In this document: in pieces, positions 16,482-26,793 of the stretch
Position numbering within the stretch: position 1 is the first letter of the stretch
How the letters are laid out: every line of letters begins with the position of its first letter
Source of the DNA: Halobacillus campisalis
GTDB taxonomy: Bacteria > Bacillota > Bacilli > Bacillales > Halobacillaceae
Direction: 5' to 3'
Assembly (NCBI RefSeq): GCF_030345335.1
Contig: NZ_JAPVRC010000003.1
Location: forward strand, 1-64,000
Length of the DNA: 64,000 nt
Made by a program: the position numbers and the translations under genes
The notes under the pieces: model-generated
Databases searched by the model: none
Seen by the model: only the letters and a program-made list of their open reading frames with translations
What the model was told of the DNA's origin: nothing

Positions 16482-17240
16482 ATGCTGAACTATTATAATC
16501 GATTATCCACAGAAATCTATGCTTTCGATAAACCAATCGGCCACTCATTTGGTGATGTTGAATATTACTCTCATCGGTTATCTAACATCGATGGTAAAAT
16601 CCTGGAACCTGCTGTAGGAACTGGGAGAATTCTCATTCCATTGCTGGAGAAGGGTTTAGACGTAGAAGGGTTTGATATATCTAGTGAAATGCTGGAGGTA
16701 TGTCAACGCAATTGCGAAGATCGACAGCTCTCTACACACTTGTTCAAGGCATCTATGGAATCCTTTCGATTGGATGAGCAATATGCTGCTATTATTATAC
16801 CGACAGGGACATTTTTACTTTTGGAGAAACGAGAAGACTCCCAGAATGCCCTGAAAAATTTTCATCAGCATTTAACTCCGGGAGGACGATTGATAGTGGA
16901 CATCTTCATACCTAAGGAATTTCCTGTCGGCCAAGTGTTTACAAGAACTTGGGAATTACCTGCTGGAGAGGTGGTAACCCTTGAAGAAAAGCTGATTGAT
17001 GTAGACTTCATCAACCAAGTGACTGTTTCTCATAACCGTTATGAAAAGTGGAGAAATGGGACACTCATCCAAACAGAATTGGAACGCTTCCCATTGAGGT
17101 GGTACGGAGTTGAAGAATTCAGATTGCTTTTAGAAGCTTTAGGATTTGAAAATATAGTGATATCGAGTAATTATGAATACCGTAAAGAACCTGGTTCCGA
17201 TACAGAAACGATCACTTTCGAAGCGCAACGGAAAAAATAA
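16482..17240 (+). CDS. Class I SAM-dependent methyltransferase
   Basis: The 252-residue product has motif I LEPAVGTGRILIPLLEKG (about 41-58), the acidic end of strand 2 in VEGFDIS, motif IV AAIIIPTGTF and the post-motif LTPGGRLIVDIFIP (about 131-144). These place it in the class I methyltransferases of small molecules. It has a strong AGAGAGGGA ribosome binding site and stands alone after the 6S-like RNA. The substrate is unknown. Confidence 0.8.
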   Translation: MLNYYNRLSTEIYAFDKPIGHSFGDVEYYSHRLSNIDGKILEPAVGTGRILIPLLEKGLDVEGFDISSEMLEVCQRNCEDRQLSTHLFKASMESFRLDEQYAAIIIPTGTFLLLEKREDSQNALKNFHQHLTPGGRLIVDIFIPKEFPVGQVFTRTWELPAGEVVTLEEKLIDVDFINQVTVSHNRYEKWRNGTLIQTELERFPLRWYGVEEFRLLLEALGFENIVISSNYEYRKEPGSDTETITFEAQRKK

Positions 17241-17403
17241 CTTCTATAGGCTTTGTTGCTATCGCTGAGGCTTCTGCGGCTAGCCCCCGCACAATTTCAG
17301 CTCAATAATGCTTGCCAACGGTTCGCACCCCCATCCATCCCTGCAAAAAGCAGGGAAACCGTTCTAAATAATTTAAAATTAACAAGAAATTTTTACAAAG
17401 CAT

Positions 17404-17437
17404 AAAAAAAGAAGCCAAGTCCATTGACTCAGCCTCT
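17404..17437 (-). terminator. Terminator of the 47-residue membrane protein gene
   Basis: On the minus strand the stem GAGGCTGAGTC/GACTTGGCTTC is followed by seven T. The gap between the methyltransferase and this hairpin (17241-17403) shows nothing recognisable. Confidence 0.85.
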
Positions 17438-17447
17438 CTCATTAATT

Positions 17448-17591
17448 TTATTTACGGCGAAAAACCTCAAAGAAATCGATGAAAGCCTGCACCATCGCTA
17501 TCGATTGAAAAGTGATCAAGCTTAACGCTGTTAATGAGAAAAACCCGATAAATAGAAACCTCGCAGCATGGAGTCCATGTAACCAAGCCAT
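17448..17591 (-). CDS. Small single-pass membrane protein, 47 residues
   Basis: The product has one long hydrophobic helix (about residues 11-35, FLFIGFFSLTALSLITF) and a basic end (FRRK). The ATG at 17591 is chosen because AAGGAGG lies 8 nt upstream; an open frame extending further upstream has no such site. I do not recognise the family. The strong ribosome binding site and dedicated terminator argue that it is real. Confidence 0.6.
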   Translation of the reverse strand: MAWLHGLHAARFLFIGFFSLTALSLITFQSIAMVQAFIDFFEVFRRK

Positions 17592-17687
17592 TTGATATTC
17601 CTCCTTATGGATAAACCCTCTTATAGCGGATAAACTCATTTTACTCCTCTTTCAATTTTTTTCAATGAGTTTCTTTGTCGAACGATT

Positions 17688-19094
17688 TTAATCATCGATT
17701 TGCTTGTACATTCCCCACCAGGGGCGAGCCCTTTCAAGCTGACCCGCCAGTCTGAATAATAAAGCTTCATCTCCAAAACGCCCCATAAAATGTGAGCCGA
17801 TTGGTAAATTATTTTTTCCCCAATAAAGCGGCACGCTCATCGCAGGTTGTCCTGTTACGTTAGCAACGGGAGTGAGGTGAGCATAATTGGAAGATACTTC
17901 AAGAATATCATCCACATGTTTTTGGTTCCCGTTATATTCTCCAAGCTGCAAAGGAGTTCTTGAATTTACTGGGTGCAGCAACACATCATAGGTTTCAAAG
18001 AATTGATGAACCTTTATACTTTCATCAAATAAAAACTGCCGTGCTTCTTCATATTCGAAAACCGTGAATCTTTCACTCTTCTCGATCATGGTATAAAGCA
18101 ACCGTTCGACGTTTTTTGATGTGATTTTTTTATTGTTCAACCTGGCCGCATTTTTTACTGCCAGAGCTCCCCCTACCACCCATACCGTCACATAGGCATT
18201 CATAAAGCGGTGAAGATCGAAATCAGGGTAAGCGATTTCTACGTGGTGGCCGAGTTCCTCACAAAGCTCTGCCGTAGACTGGATGGCACGCTGCACTTCC
18301 GGATCAATATCCATGAGAGAACCGAAATCAGCCATATAGGCTATCTTCAATGGAGGTGGATCCTCTTCTGTATACCTTTGAAAAGGAGCCCCCTTTTCTG
18401 GTGTAGAAAACGAATCGCCAAGCTGTGGCCCTTCAAGGACGTCCAATAAAGCAGCACTATCCCTTACCGATCTGGTCACCGCATGATGCACAGCTAAGCT
18501 GTTAATCCGCATCGACATCGGGGTGCGGCCGCGGGTCGGCTTTAAACCGAACAGGCCGCAGCAAGAGGCTGGGATTCGTATTGATCCCCCTCCGTCACTG
18601 GCATGAGCAAATGGAATCATACCAGAAGCAACAGCTGCCGCGGCTCCTCCACTTGAACCTCCAGGAGAAAAATTAGAATTCCATGGGTTTTTAGTGAATC
18701 CGAGATACTCAGACTCGGTAGCAGGCGTAAACCCAAACTCAGGCGTATTTGTTTTTCCGATGATGGATAGTCCAGCTTTTTTGTAGCGTCGTACAATTTC
18801 GTCGTCTGCACCGGCATAAAAACCTTCCATGATTTTCGACCCTAAGGACAGCGGCTCCCCTTTCACGGCATTAAGATCCTTTATGAGAAAAGGAAAACCT
18901 CCGAATGGTCCTTTAGATTCATCCCATTCACCATTAAAATTATCGAACATTGTATGTACGACCGCTTGTAAATCAGGGTTCTTTTTTATTAGCTTTTCTT
19001 TATAATGCTCATTGACTTCTGATAGTTTCAATTGATTTTTTTTCAGGAGTTCAAGCTGTGCCACTCCATCTAATTGATTGAGGTCATGAATCAT
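17688..19094 (-). CDS. Amidase (amidase signature family)
   Basis: The 468-residue product has the whole amidase signature: the catalytic lysine in FPFLIKDLN (about 65-73), the glycine- and serine-rich [14 protein letters not shown] (about 146-159) with the cis-serine, and the nucleophile serine in [17 protein letters not shown] (about 168-184). Members hydrolyse amides such as aliphatic amides or peptides. This is not GatA: no gatB or gatC is near and the C-terminus differs. The gene is 28 nt downstream of the Gfo/Idh gene on the same strand. The substrate is unknown. Confidence 0.88.
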   Translation of the reverse strand: MIHDLNQLDGVAQLELLKKNQLKLSEVNEHYKEKLIKKNPDLQAVVHTMFDNFNGEWDESKGPFGGFPFLIKDLNAVKGEPLSLGSKIMEGFYAGADDEIVRRYKKAGLSIIGKTNTPEFGFTPATESEYLGFTKNPWNSNFSPGGSSGGAAAAVASGMIPFAHASDGGGSIRIPASCCGLFGLKPTRGRTPMSMRINSLAVHHAVTRSVRDSAALLDVLEGPQLGDSFSTPEKGAPFQRYTEEDPPPLKIAYMADFGSLMDIDPEVQRAIQSTAELCEELGHHVEIAYPDFDLHRFMNAYVTVWVVGGALAVKNAARLNNKKITSKNVERLLYTMIEKSERFTVFEYEEARQFLFDESIKVHQFFETYDVLLHPVNSRTPLQLGEYNGNQKHVDDILEVSSNYAHLTPVANVTGQPAMSVPLYWGKNNLPIGSHFMGRFGDEALLFRLAGQLERARPWWGMYKQIDD

Positions 19095-19122
19095 GAAACC
19101 CCTCCTCTCGTAAAGTGCACGA

Positions 19123-20091
19123 CTACTTATGCCCGGTCAATTCATGCTGCAACTTTTCCATAACCTCTAAGTACTGGAGCGTAGCCTTATGGAAACCTTC
19201 AAATGATTCATCCTGTTCAACTGCTTTCATGAATGCTTCAACTTGCAGGCTGTATTGGTCGCCAAATTCAGTAAAGCTCTGTTCCCCATTCTCATTAACT
19301 ACCGTAATTCGGCCCTGGTGATTCTGCTTATCAGGGCGGTATGCATCATGTACGGTGATAATCCCCTTCGTTCCGATCACTTGATATTCATTTCTAGCGG
19401 CCGCGTCAAACCCGCAGTCAATTTGAACCAGAACACCATTTCCTAATAAAAGCGTGGCTGCAGTTGATGTATCAATACCTAGTTTCGGATCGATTTGGCC
19501 GAGGATCGTAGAATTTAGCACTTCTTCATTCATTATGTTCAACGCGGAGTGAACGCCATAACAGCCTACATCCCAAAGAGACCCTCCGCCTTTATCAGGG
19601 TCGAGACGAATATTATCATTCGATTGGTCGAAATGAAAAGAAAAACTTGCACGGATGAGGGAAACTTCCCCAACCTGCCCTTCTTCGATCAGTTGTTTTA
19701 CTTTATTATGCTGAGGATGGAACTGATACATGAACGCTTCTAAAAAGTGCACGTCATTAGCTGCACAACATTCTATCATTTCCTCCGCATCTTTCCGTGT
19801 TAGCGCGGCTGGCTTTTCACATAGTACGTGTTTACCCGCACGAGCAGCTTTTATCGTCCATTCCTTATGTAAATGGTTGGGTAACGGAATATAAACGGCC
19901 TCAATGTCTGGGTCCTCCAGAAGTGCTTCGTAAGTATTATAGGTTTTAGGAATATTGAATTGCTCGGCAGCTTCTTCTTCTTTTCCACTATGACTTGCAA
20001 TAGCTGCTGCCTCCACACCTTCCGTCCGCTGGATGGCTGGGATCAGTGCCTTTTTTGCTATATTTGCTGTGCTCATGATTCCCCATTTCAT
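19123..20091 (-). CDS. Gfo/Idh/MocA-family oxidoreductase
   Basis: The 322-residue product starts with the Rossmann segment WGIMSTANIAKKALIPAI (3-20) and has the family motif CEKPAALT (about 91-98), with the lysine that contacts NAD(P)H and substrate, plus the WDVGCYGVHSA segment (about 167-177). The C-terminal half is the usual beta-sheet substrate domain. Members oxidise or reduce sugars and related polyols; the substrate is not predictable here. Confidence 0.88.
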   Translation of the reverse strand: MKWGIMSTANIAKKALIPAIQRTEGVEAAAIASHSGKEEEAAEQFNIPKTYNTYEALLEDPDIEAVYIPLPNHLHKEWTIKAARAGKHVLCEKPAALTRKDAEEMIECCAANDVHFLEAFMYQFHPQHNKVKQLIEEGQVGEVSLIRASFSFHFDQSNDNIRLDPDKGGGSLWDVGCYGVHSALNIMNEEVLNSTILGQIDPKLGIDTSTAATLLLGNGVLVQIDCGFDAAARNEYQVIGTKGIITVHDAYRPDKQNHQGRITVVNENGEQSFTEFGDQYSLQVEAFMKAVEQDESFEGFHKATLQYLEVMEKLQHELTGHK

Positions 20092-20207
20092 AAATACAAT
20101 TCCTCCCTATTCATCTAGTTTGTCTAAGATTATACCACTTCTCCTCAACTTCACCGAAGTCCTGAACCACCTATTTTAATCACTATGACGAGTATTCACC
20201 TTTCTTA

Positions 20208-20234
20208 AAACCGGTAAGGTGTTTTTCACCGGTT
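20208..20234 (-). terminator. Terminator of the chemotaxis receptor gene
   Basis: On the minus strand AACCGGTG pairs with CACCTTACCGGTT around a short loop, followed by TTTTAAG. The stem overlaps the stop codon. Confidence 0.7.
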
Positions 20235-21756
20235 ATGTCCCATTCACTGTTCTGCTATAAGCTGCTTTTTGAACAAGGTCATTCAATTGGTCGGACATAG
20301 CCTGCAGTGAATAGGCATGAGCATTGATTTGCTCCATAGAATCTTTCTGCTGTTTTGAGGCTGCGGCAATTTCACCATTTTGTGTTTCAGCGTATCTTGC
20401 GAATGAGGCGAACTCTAAAAATGATCGAGCCGCCTGCTCAGAGCCAGCAAATAATTCTTCGGAGGCAGCACTGACTTCCTGGATTTGTCTCTCAACCTTC
20501 TCTGTGCTGCCTACAATTTCTTCAAATAGGCTCTGGGTGTCTTTTATAGTTTCATTCCCTTCTTCCATTTCCACCTTACTTTGATCAGATGAGAAAACTG
20601 CGTTTGAAATTTGGGCCTGAATCTCCTCTACAATACTAGAAATGTTTGCTGCTGCTTTTTCAGACTGGGAAGCTAGTGTTCTTACTTCCTGGGCAACGAC
20701 ACTGAATCCTTTTCCAGCCTCGCCTGCTCTTGCCGCTTCAATGGCAGCATTTAATGCAAGAAGATTTGTCCTCTCTGTAATGCTTGTAATTTCAGCACTC
20801 ATGCTGCCGATGTCTTTAGATCGTTCCTTCAAGCTGATTATTATATCAGATGTGTCACCCATTGTTTCCTGAATGAAACTCATTTCCCTGCTCGTCTGAT
20901 CCAGTGAATCTTTTCCTTTTACAGCTAATCGTTTTGTTTCCGAAGCAGCTTCTGATACAGCAGCAGTACTCTGTGTCATTTGTTCAATTCCTTGCTGAAT
21001 GTCTTTTATACTTAACATGCTCTCTTCCGCTTTTTGAGTATGACTCTGCGAATCCACATTCATCTTTTCAATAATTGAATTTACATGGGCAGAAGCATCT
21101 GAAGAATCATGGGATGAATGGTGCAGTACCTTCACCGTGTCCAGTACTTGGAGGGAGGCTTTCTCTACATTGCTCAACATCTGTGTCAATTGGGCTTCCA
21201 TAGTCGATTGCTCAGCCTGGATTGCATCCACGAACATATTCTTTTTATAAACCTGAAAGGAAGTTCCTGCTGAAGTAAGAACAAGATAAAAGGCGTGCAA
21301 AGCGAACATCACCCACGAATAATCGGGAGAACCGTAAACAAATTCTGTACCTGCGAACATAGCTGTCAGATGCTGGACAGCAAATATACCGCTCATCAAT
21401 GTAATCAATTTGACCTGATCGTAGAAAGCAATTAATGCTATAACTAAAAATATAGAGAAATGATAAACCACCATCCCCTCACCACTCACGATCATGGCTA
21501 TACTTATAGAGGTCAGCATAACCGTTATGAGCCAGGGAATACTCTTGTGTTCATTGTTATATCTGTACATGGCTAAAGTGCTGGCAAACAAAAGGATAGG
21601 AATCATTAAACCTATGTATAAAGCTACGGAATATCCATCCATGCCAGGTTGGCTCCAATTCATCGGGTGCATTCTATGGAGCGCCTGAATTCCAATAGTA
21701 ATTAAAATCCCTATCCCCGAAAATATCAACATCACTTTATTTTTTTGTGCAATCAT
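20233..21756 (-). CDS. Methyl-accepting chemotaxis protein with membrane-embedded sensor
   Basis: The 507-residue product has about six N-terminal hydrophobic helices (residues 8-190) and no long extracellular loop, so it lacks the usual Cache domain. A cytoplasmic signalling coiled coil follows, with the hairpin tip [20 protein letters not shown] (about 325-344) and the CheA/CheW-contact segment [12 protein letters not shown]. It would report on a membrane-soluble or membrane-state signal such as energy or lipophilic compounds (inference). It is monocistronic. Confidence 0.88.
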   Translation of the reverse strand: MIAQKNKVMLIFSGIGILITIGIQALHRMHPMNWSQPGMDGYSVALYIGLMIPILLFASTLAMYRYNNEHKSIPWLITVMLTSISIAMIVSGEGMVVYHFSIFLVIALIAFYDQVKLITLMSGIFAVQHLTAMFAGTEFVYGSPDYSWVMFALHAFYLVLTSAGTSFQVYKKNMFVDAIQAEQSTMEAQLTQMLSNVEKASLQVLDTVKVLHHSSHDSSDASAHVNSIIEKMNVDSQSHTQKAEESMLSIKDIQQGIEQMTQSTAAVSEAASETKRLAVKGKDSLDQTSREMSFIQETMGDTSDIIISLKERSKDIGSMSAEITSITERTNLLALNAAIEAARAGEAGKGFSVVAQEVRTLASQSEKAAANISSIVEEIQAQISNAVFSSDQSKVEMEEGNETIKDTQSLFEEIVGSTEKVERQIQEVSAASEELFAGSEQAARSFLEFASFARYAETQNGEIAAASKQQKDSMEQINAHAYSLQAMSDQLNDLVQKAAYSRTVNGT

Positions 21757-21789
21757 ATACCCATCCCTTTCTTTGGAACTGCTTTATTA

Positions 21790-22640
21790 TGTTTTAAGAC
21801 TTTTGATTTAGGTAATTATACACCCAACACGTATATAACCTTTGTATGATATTCATAAACCTTTTGTAAATTATTCTTTGGAGATTAGCTTTGATCAATA
21901 TACGGTCCAATAGATTTAAGAGATATTCGTTTATTAATTATCCAAACGGGAATCCTATAAATAATTTAAAAAGCAGGCATTTCATAAGAGGTAATCAATG
22001 GTAAGTCAGTAATCAGGTAGACTTGATTCAGAGGTTTGTTTGGGAGAAGAATCACTTGGGAAAGGCTCGCTCTCGGGCTTTTGTACTCCGGGGTCTCACT
22101 CAGCACTAATTCCCCTCGGGACCTTCCCCGTCCCAAACGTTCCTCACGATATAATTGTGTTGGAAATCACCCCTGTTCAATCCAATCTAACAAGGTGAAA
22201 ACAGCGGCCAACAAACTACTATGAACAGTTCCATAATCTCTTTATGATCATGGAATCGTAACATCAGATTACCGTAGGAGTTTTGGAAATGGCGGGACTT
22301 CTGCAAGAATGTATAAACTAGCTCCGGCCCGAAAAAGTTCTCACCCTTTCTTCTCTTTCTGTTCGGATTTCACCCCAAAGGAACTCTTTTTCACGTGAAA
22401 CAATGCTTCAGATGCTCCGTCTTACAATACGCATAAGTTCTAGGAAATTGCGAGAACCCTATGGGATGACAGTACATACTCAGACCTCTCAGGGCACTAG
22501 TTCAAGGCAATTCGACCTATGGCCATGGAAAACGACAGGCTTCAAACTTCACTCTCAGGAACGAAAATGTGCAAAACCTGGTCTACAGATAAGAGAGCTT
22601 ATATGAAAAAATAAATACTTAAAGTTACCAGAGACACTTT
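21790..22640. repeat. Gene-free stretch with decayed palindromic repeats
   Basis: No credible gene lies between the chemotaxis receptor and the next membrane protein. Two decayed members of the repeat family can be seen. One at about 22040-22150 retains CTCCGGGGTCTCAC and GTTTGGGA/TCCCAAAC arms. One at about 22435-22550 retains GGAAATTGCGAGAACCCTATGGGA and CCATGGAAAACGA. Their arms no longer pair well, unlike the good copies elsewhere. Confidence 0.6.
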
Positions 22641-22657
22641 AAAAGGAGATGAATAAA

Positions 22658-23272
22658 GTGCACACTCACCCGCTTCGCAATTCATTGCTCGCTGCAGCCT
22701 TCCTTTTTTTCAATAGCTTACCCTTCTTCTTCATGAATGGGATTGTTGTTGAAAATATAAGCCGAAGTGCTATTGCTTTTGTCTTCATCCCTTTGTGGAT
22801 CATATTCGCCAATAAACATTCTCTTTGGTTCCATAAATCCTTGCGCTGGGTTGTTACGATGAGTCATAAGCTCGCGGCAAGTATAGCTGTATTTACAATA
22901 GGTGTCCTTCTCAGCTATGAGGCTTTGAACTTGATTCCTTCAAGAGCAGGGTTCATCTTCCACCTGATCATACTTAGTTTAAGCTCTCTTATTTATTGGG
23001 CCCCGCTACTTTTAAGATGTACGTTTTACAAAGAAAGAGCTTTTTCTGATCGCGCTGTTTATTTCGCCATAACTACTGCCTTGTTTTTCATTTATCACCA
23101 AGCTGCTTTTTTATATTATAAGAGTTCTCCCACCTTTGCTTTCATGGCTGCCGGGCTGACCGTCATGATCTTCACACTCCTGCATCTATGCATTAAATGG
23201 CATCAATCAGAGAAAACGATAGATCGAAGCACCGTGGAAGGGTATATCCGTCCACTGGAAAAGAAATCATAA
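22658..23272 (+). CDS. Polytopic membrane protein of unknown function
   Basis: The product (204 residues from this start) has five to six hydrophobic helices and short loops, with a basic N-terminus and a charged C-terminal tail. The GTG at 22658 is chosen because GGAG lies 9 nt upstream; the ATG at 22649 would leave no spacer. I do not recognise the family; a distant resemblance to CtaG-like membrane proteins is too weak to use. It faces the CAP protein gene and shares a bidirectional terminator with it. Confidence 0.6.
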   Translation: MHTHPLRNSLLAAAFLFFNSLPFFFMNGIVVENISRSAIAFVFIPLWIIFANKHSLWFHKSLRWVVTMSHKLAASIAVFTIGVLLSYEALNLIPSRAGFIFHLIILSLSSLIYWAPLLLRCTFYKERAFSDRAVYFAITTALFFIYHQAAFLYYKSSPTFAFMAAGLTVMIFTLLHLCIKWHQSEKTIDRSTVEGYIRPLEKKS

Positions 23273-23275
23273 AAA

Positions 23276-23300
23276 AAGACAGGCCTTATGCCTGTCTAAA
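23276..23300. terminator. Bidirectional terminator
   Basis: The stem GACAGGC/GCCTGTC (23278-23284 with 23290-23296) has an A-run before and after it, so seven T follow it on the minus strand and TAAAAA on the plus strand. It best serves the minus-strand CAP gene. Confidence 0.8.
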
Positions 23301-23308
23301 AAGGGTCA

Positions 23309-24031
23309 TTATCTAGGTGTCATAAAGTGCTGCGTCCAATACGTGCCGTACCTGTCACCACTCTCTTCAACATACCCGACTCCGATATGTGTAAAATCTT
23401 CTTTCATAATATTCTCACGGTGACCTGGACTATTCATCCAACCTTCCACTACTTGTTCGGGACTACGCTGTCCAGCCGCAATGTTCTCTCCTGCAGACCA
23501 ATAAGAAAAATCATATTGGTTCATCATGTCAAAAGGAGACCCATACGTAGGTGAAGTATGATCGAAATAATCATTATCCGCCATGTCTTGTGATTTCAAA
23601 CGAGCTAAGTCACTTAATCGATCGAACATTTCCAAAGGCTCAAGCCCTTCTTTAGCCCGTTCCTCGTTTACTAGCTCCACAACTTTCTCCTCAAATTCTG
23701 AAGGGTCCTGTGAATCTAAAGAGTCAGGGGATGACTGCTCATCCTCATTTACTTCTCTTTCATCTTTATCTAACTGCTCAAATTCCCGCTGCTCAGGTAT
23801 ATCTTCTTCTGGAGGAAGTTCTTCAGGATTGAACAATTTTTCTAAATTCGATTCAAACTCCTCAATCGTTATGTCTTGTTCAGACAGCCATCCTTTTATA
23901 TTGTTCGTCCATTTTTCAAACGTCGATGGGACATTATTTTCTGATTTCCACAGTTGATCAGCTAAGGCTGGAGTGGCAATAGATACCATAAACAAAACAG
24001 CGGCAAAGACAAACAGGTACTTCTTTATCAT
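23309..24031 (-). CDS. Secreted CAP/SCP-domain protein (YkwD-like)
   Basis: The 240-residue product has a signal peptide (1-25, cleavage near ALA-DQ), an acidic low-complexity linker rich in E and D (about 65-110) and a C-terminal CAP domain (about 115-238). CAP motifs seen are LVNEERAKEG, DHTSPTYGSPF, AGENIAAGQRSPEQ, GWMNSPGHRENIM and YGTYWTQHF. Proteins of this type in Bacillus are secreted or wall-associated and their activity is not settled. The acidic linker fits a salt-adapted exported protein. Confidence 0.88.
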   Translation of the reverse strand: MIKKYLFVFAAVLFMVSIATPALADQLWKSENNVPSTFEKWTNNIKGWLSEQDITIEEFESNLEKLFNPEELPPEEDIPEQREFEQLDKDEREVNEDEQSSPDSLDSQDPSEFEEKVVELVNEERAKEGLEPLEMFDRLSDLARLKSQDMADNDYFDHTSPTYGSPFDMMNQYDFSYWSAGENIAAGQRSPEQVVEGWMNSPGHRENIMKEDFTHIGVGYVEESGDRYGTYWTQHFMTPR

Positions 24032-24181
24032 AAATGTCCACTCCCTGTGCTTATTACCTTAAGTATTTCATGACTACATTCCATCCACAAGTGACTACCG
24101 AAAGAAAACCTCAGTGTAATTGATGGTTCTCTCTCCAACTATTTCTATATTACCCTTTTCTCCTTTAAACTAAAACAATTC

Positions 24182-24207
24182 TCCCCTTACAGTGTATGTA
24201 AGGGGAA
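24182..24207 (-). terminator. Hairpin after the DEAD-box helicase gene
   Basis: On the minus strand CCCCTTACA pairs with TGTAAGGGG. The following AGAATTGTTTT is a poor T-tract, so this may be a weak terminator. Confidence 0.5.
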
Positions 24208-24210
24208 AGC

Positions 24211-25350
24211 TTAATGTATCCTAATATTTCCTTTGATGATGGAAGCTCGGTTCAATGAAAAGTCCAAATCCCGGGCAAACTTCTTCAGTCGTTTCTCTTC
24301 CACAGGATTGACTAGAGAAATGACTGTTCCAGCCACAGCTCCGAGCCTGGCAGTGCGACCGGCACGATGGATATAACTTGCGCCGTCATTTGGAACATCC
24401 AAATTAACAATGTGCGTGATATCTTTAATATCGAGCCCCCGTGCTGCAACATCTGTGCCAAGTAGTAAATTGTACTCGCCATTTCTGAATCCACGTAAAG
24501 CCTTAGCGCGCTGTTCCTTATTTGCCTCACTATGAATCAATCCAAGATCCAGACCTTTAAATTTTAATTTTTCTTCGTAAACACTCAAACTGGCTATATC
24601 TCTCATAAAGGCAAGCCCTTTAAAGTCTTCCATTCGTGCAAGCTTACGCAGTAATTCTATTTTGTCGCGGTCTTCACACGAAATATAAAGGTGCTGAACA
24701 TCAGGCTTCAATATTTCTTCCTCTACACGAATGACTTCCGGTTCCTTCATGAATTCTTGAGCCAGAACTTCAACCTCTTCCGGGAGAGTGGCCGAAAAAA
24801 GCAGAATTTGTCTTTCTTTCAACGTACTCTTTATAATATTTTTGACCGTTTGCAGGTGTTCAGGAACGAGCAGCTGATCGGCTTCATCAAATACTAATGT
24901 TTTAATTTCGTGAGCCTTCAATTTTTTCTTTTGAATCAGTTCGTAAACGCGTCCGGGAGTACCTACTACCAGCTGAGGCTTTTTCTTCAGCTTATCAATT
25001 TGCCGTTTCACATTGGCTCCTCCAATGAGCGATATACTGTTCACACCGCTTCCTTTGGACCAGAGCTGTACTTCCTGATGAATTTGCATAACCAATTCAT
25101 GTGAAGAAGCTAAAATGAGAACTTGTGTATGTTTTTTCTCAACATCTATCTTTTGAAGCAGCGGGATAAGATACGCTAAAGTTTTGCCGCTTCCTGTGGG
25201 AGCCTCCGCGACGAGGTCCTCACCGTTTAGGATGAATGGGATACTCTCCGTCTGCACAGCAGTCGGCTGGGTGAATTGAGACTGCTCCCATACCTCTTTA
25301 GTTGAAGGCAGCATTTCCTGCAGCCATGTCGGTTGATTTGATTGAGTCAT
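24211..25350 (-). CDS. yfmL: DEAD-box RNA helicase (YfmL-like)
   Basis: The 379-residue product has the whole DEAD-box core and almost no extensions: Q motif region PTAVQTESIP, motif I APTGSGKT (about 48-55), GTPGRV, motif II DEAD (about 154-157), motif III SAT, motif V DVAARGLDI and motif VI HRAGRTAR. The short length matches Bacillus YfmL, linked to ribosome assembly and cold growth. The other Bacillus members (CshA, CshB, DbpA) have longer C-termini. Gene name is by length and family only. Confidence 0.88.
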   Translation of the reverse strand: MTQSNQPTWLQEMLPSTKEVWEQSQFTQPTAVQTESIPFILNGEDLVAEAPTGSGKTLAYLIPLLQKIDVEKKHTQVLILASSHELVMQIHQEVQLWSKGSGVNSISLIGGANVKRQIDKLKKKPQLVVGTPGRVYELIQKKKLKAHEIKTLVFDEADQLLVPEHLQTVKNIIKSTLKERQILLFSATLPEEVEVLAQEFMKEPEVIRVEEEILKPDVQHLYISCEDRDKIELLRKLARMEDFKGLAFMRDIASLSVYEEKLKFKGLDLGLIHSEANKEQRAKALRGFRNGEYNLLLGTDVAARGLDIKDITHIVNLDVPNDGASYIHRAGRTARLGAVAGTVISLVNPVEEKRLKKFARDLDFSLNRASIIKGNIRIH

Positions 25351-25375
25351 CGTAATATATTCTCCTTTTCATTAA

Positions 25376-26110
25376 GGCTTTGTTAAAGTTCCGTGTTGAT
25401 ATTCATATAAGCTCCCTCGTAGTGGAAGACTCAGTTTCGAGATGTCCGTGCTGTTTCCGTTATGTTTAACAGCGGGAAGAGCTCCGGGAAATCACTCTCT
25501 TTCCGTGGGAGCGCAGTGAGCCTCCTCGAGCTTCGCTCTCCGGGGTCTCACCAAGCACTCTTTTCCCACAGGAGTCTCGCGATTTCCCGGAGCTCTTTAC
25601 GATCATTAGTAGAACGGAAACCTCTTTGATAAAACAGAGAATCGACGAACCGAGGAAGAATTTAAATCATGAATATTTTCACTCAGAACATGGCTAGCGG
25701 TAGACATACACCACCTCCAAACATGTAGTGTGTCATACCTAAATAGAAGTAGCTTCTCTCTTTAATTAAATACGAACATTGGCGTTAAATACTGAGGGTC
25801 GTAACAAAGAGCTCTGGTTAAAAAACTGAGGTGAAAGCAATATTTTCATTTCGAAGGAATCGGGAAGACGCTCTTTCTTATGTGAGGGTTCGTTTCTCAC
25901 CTTCATCGAATGGGGGTGTTGTGAAGCTGCGAGCCTCCCGTGGGAGAAGGATGTAGGCGAGATCCCACAGGAAAGCGAGTAGCTTCACACCAACCCCTGA
26001 CTCTCAACACGGCAACGAACCCATACTATCTCGAAATCAAGTCTTCTGCTATCCTGCCATATTGCTGAATAACTAACTTATCAATATCAACAACCACCTC
26101 TAACATTGCC
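25376..26110. repeat. Composite MITE-like unit with two palindromes
   Basis: This 735-bp stretch has no gene. Its left end GGCTTTGTTAAAGTT (25376-25391) and right end ACCTCTAACATTGCC (26096-26110) are imperfect inverted repeats. The ends and the flank GATATTCATATAAGCTCCC are shared with 58419-59077. Inside are two palindromes: 25453-25621 (outer GTTTCCGTT/AACGGAAAC, inner perfect 17-bp arms AAGAGCTCCGGGAAATC) and 25887-26022 (outer GGGTTCGTT/AACGAACCC, inner GGGGGTGTTGTGAAGCT with two mismatches). The second palindrome lacks about half of the usual core. The middle 25625-25880 is unlike the other linkers. Confidence 0.75.
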
Positions 26111-26214
26111 TTCATAAAAAACAGGCCTCCACATAATGCTATGGAGAGACCTCTTTACGCTCTTTATTCTTATTAATGATTATACCATAAAGGAGAACGA
26201 AACATTCAGATGAA

Positions 26215-26652
26215 CTACTGTTTTTCGATATAATCCTTCATTTTATCCAAGTGGTTTTGATCCTCTTTCTTAATGATCTTTTTGATCATCGGCTTAGCCA
26301 GCTTATTTCGTAAGCCCTTAGTAAATAATTCACCTGTGAAACTGATCTTCGTCCCTTCCGTCGTTTCTAGAAAAGTATAATGATAATGGAGTTCAAGACC
26401 GTTTTGTTCGCTGCTCGCTGTATACGACTTGTTGGAATCAAAGTCCGTTATCTCTATAGTGGAGGCCGCCCTCCTGCCCCGTATCTCCCGAACTTCCTTA
26501 AATTGATACCCTTTTCTTACTGGTCCTTCTGTCAACGGTTCCACTTCAACGACAGCTTCCATGATTTGTGGGCTTATTTCGAAATTAGTGGCTGTTTGAA
26601 ATACTTCTTCAAGAGGTTTTTTGATGATAACAGTACGTTCTAGAAAAGGCAT
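26215..26652 (-). CDS. SRPBCC-family (START/polyketide-cyclase-like) protein
   Basis: The 145-residue product begins PFLERTVIIKKPLEEVFQ, the first strand and helix of the SRPBCC fold, and continues with alternating strands and a C-terminal helix (LDKMKDYIEKQ). It is the usual length for single-domain hydrophobic-ligand-binding proteins. The ligand is unknown. It sits alone between a composite repeat and the TRAP operon. Confidence 0.75.
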   Translation of the reverse strand: MPFLERTVIIKKPLEEVFQTATNFEISPQIMEAVVEVEPLTEGPVRKGYQFKEVREIRGRRAASTIEITDFDSNKSYTASSEQNGLELHYHYTFLETTEGTKISFTGELFTKGLRNKLAKPMIKKIIKKEDQNHLDKMKDYIEKQ

Positions 26653-26762
26653 AGTCTTCCCTCCGGTTACAATTGGTTGTTGTAATAATAATTCGTCATG
26701 GATCTTTCAAATCCTTTTCCTATGTATGAACTTTTCTTAGATATCGACGCACGGAACCACAA

Positions 26763-26793
26763 AGCAGCCAAGACTGATGCTTGGCTGCTTTTT
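26763..26793 (-). terminator. Terminator of the sugar-acid/TRAP operon
   Basis: The stem AGCAGCCAAG/CTTGGCTGCT lies directly after the dctM-type stop codon on the minus strand. The T-run is longer on the plus strand (CTTTTTTC), so it probably works both ways. Confidence 0.75.

Noticed and set aside
17688-19094. Amidase gene as gatA.
   Set aside because: No gatB or gatC neighbours and the C-terminal region does not match GatA; a general amidase is the safer call.
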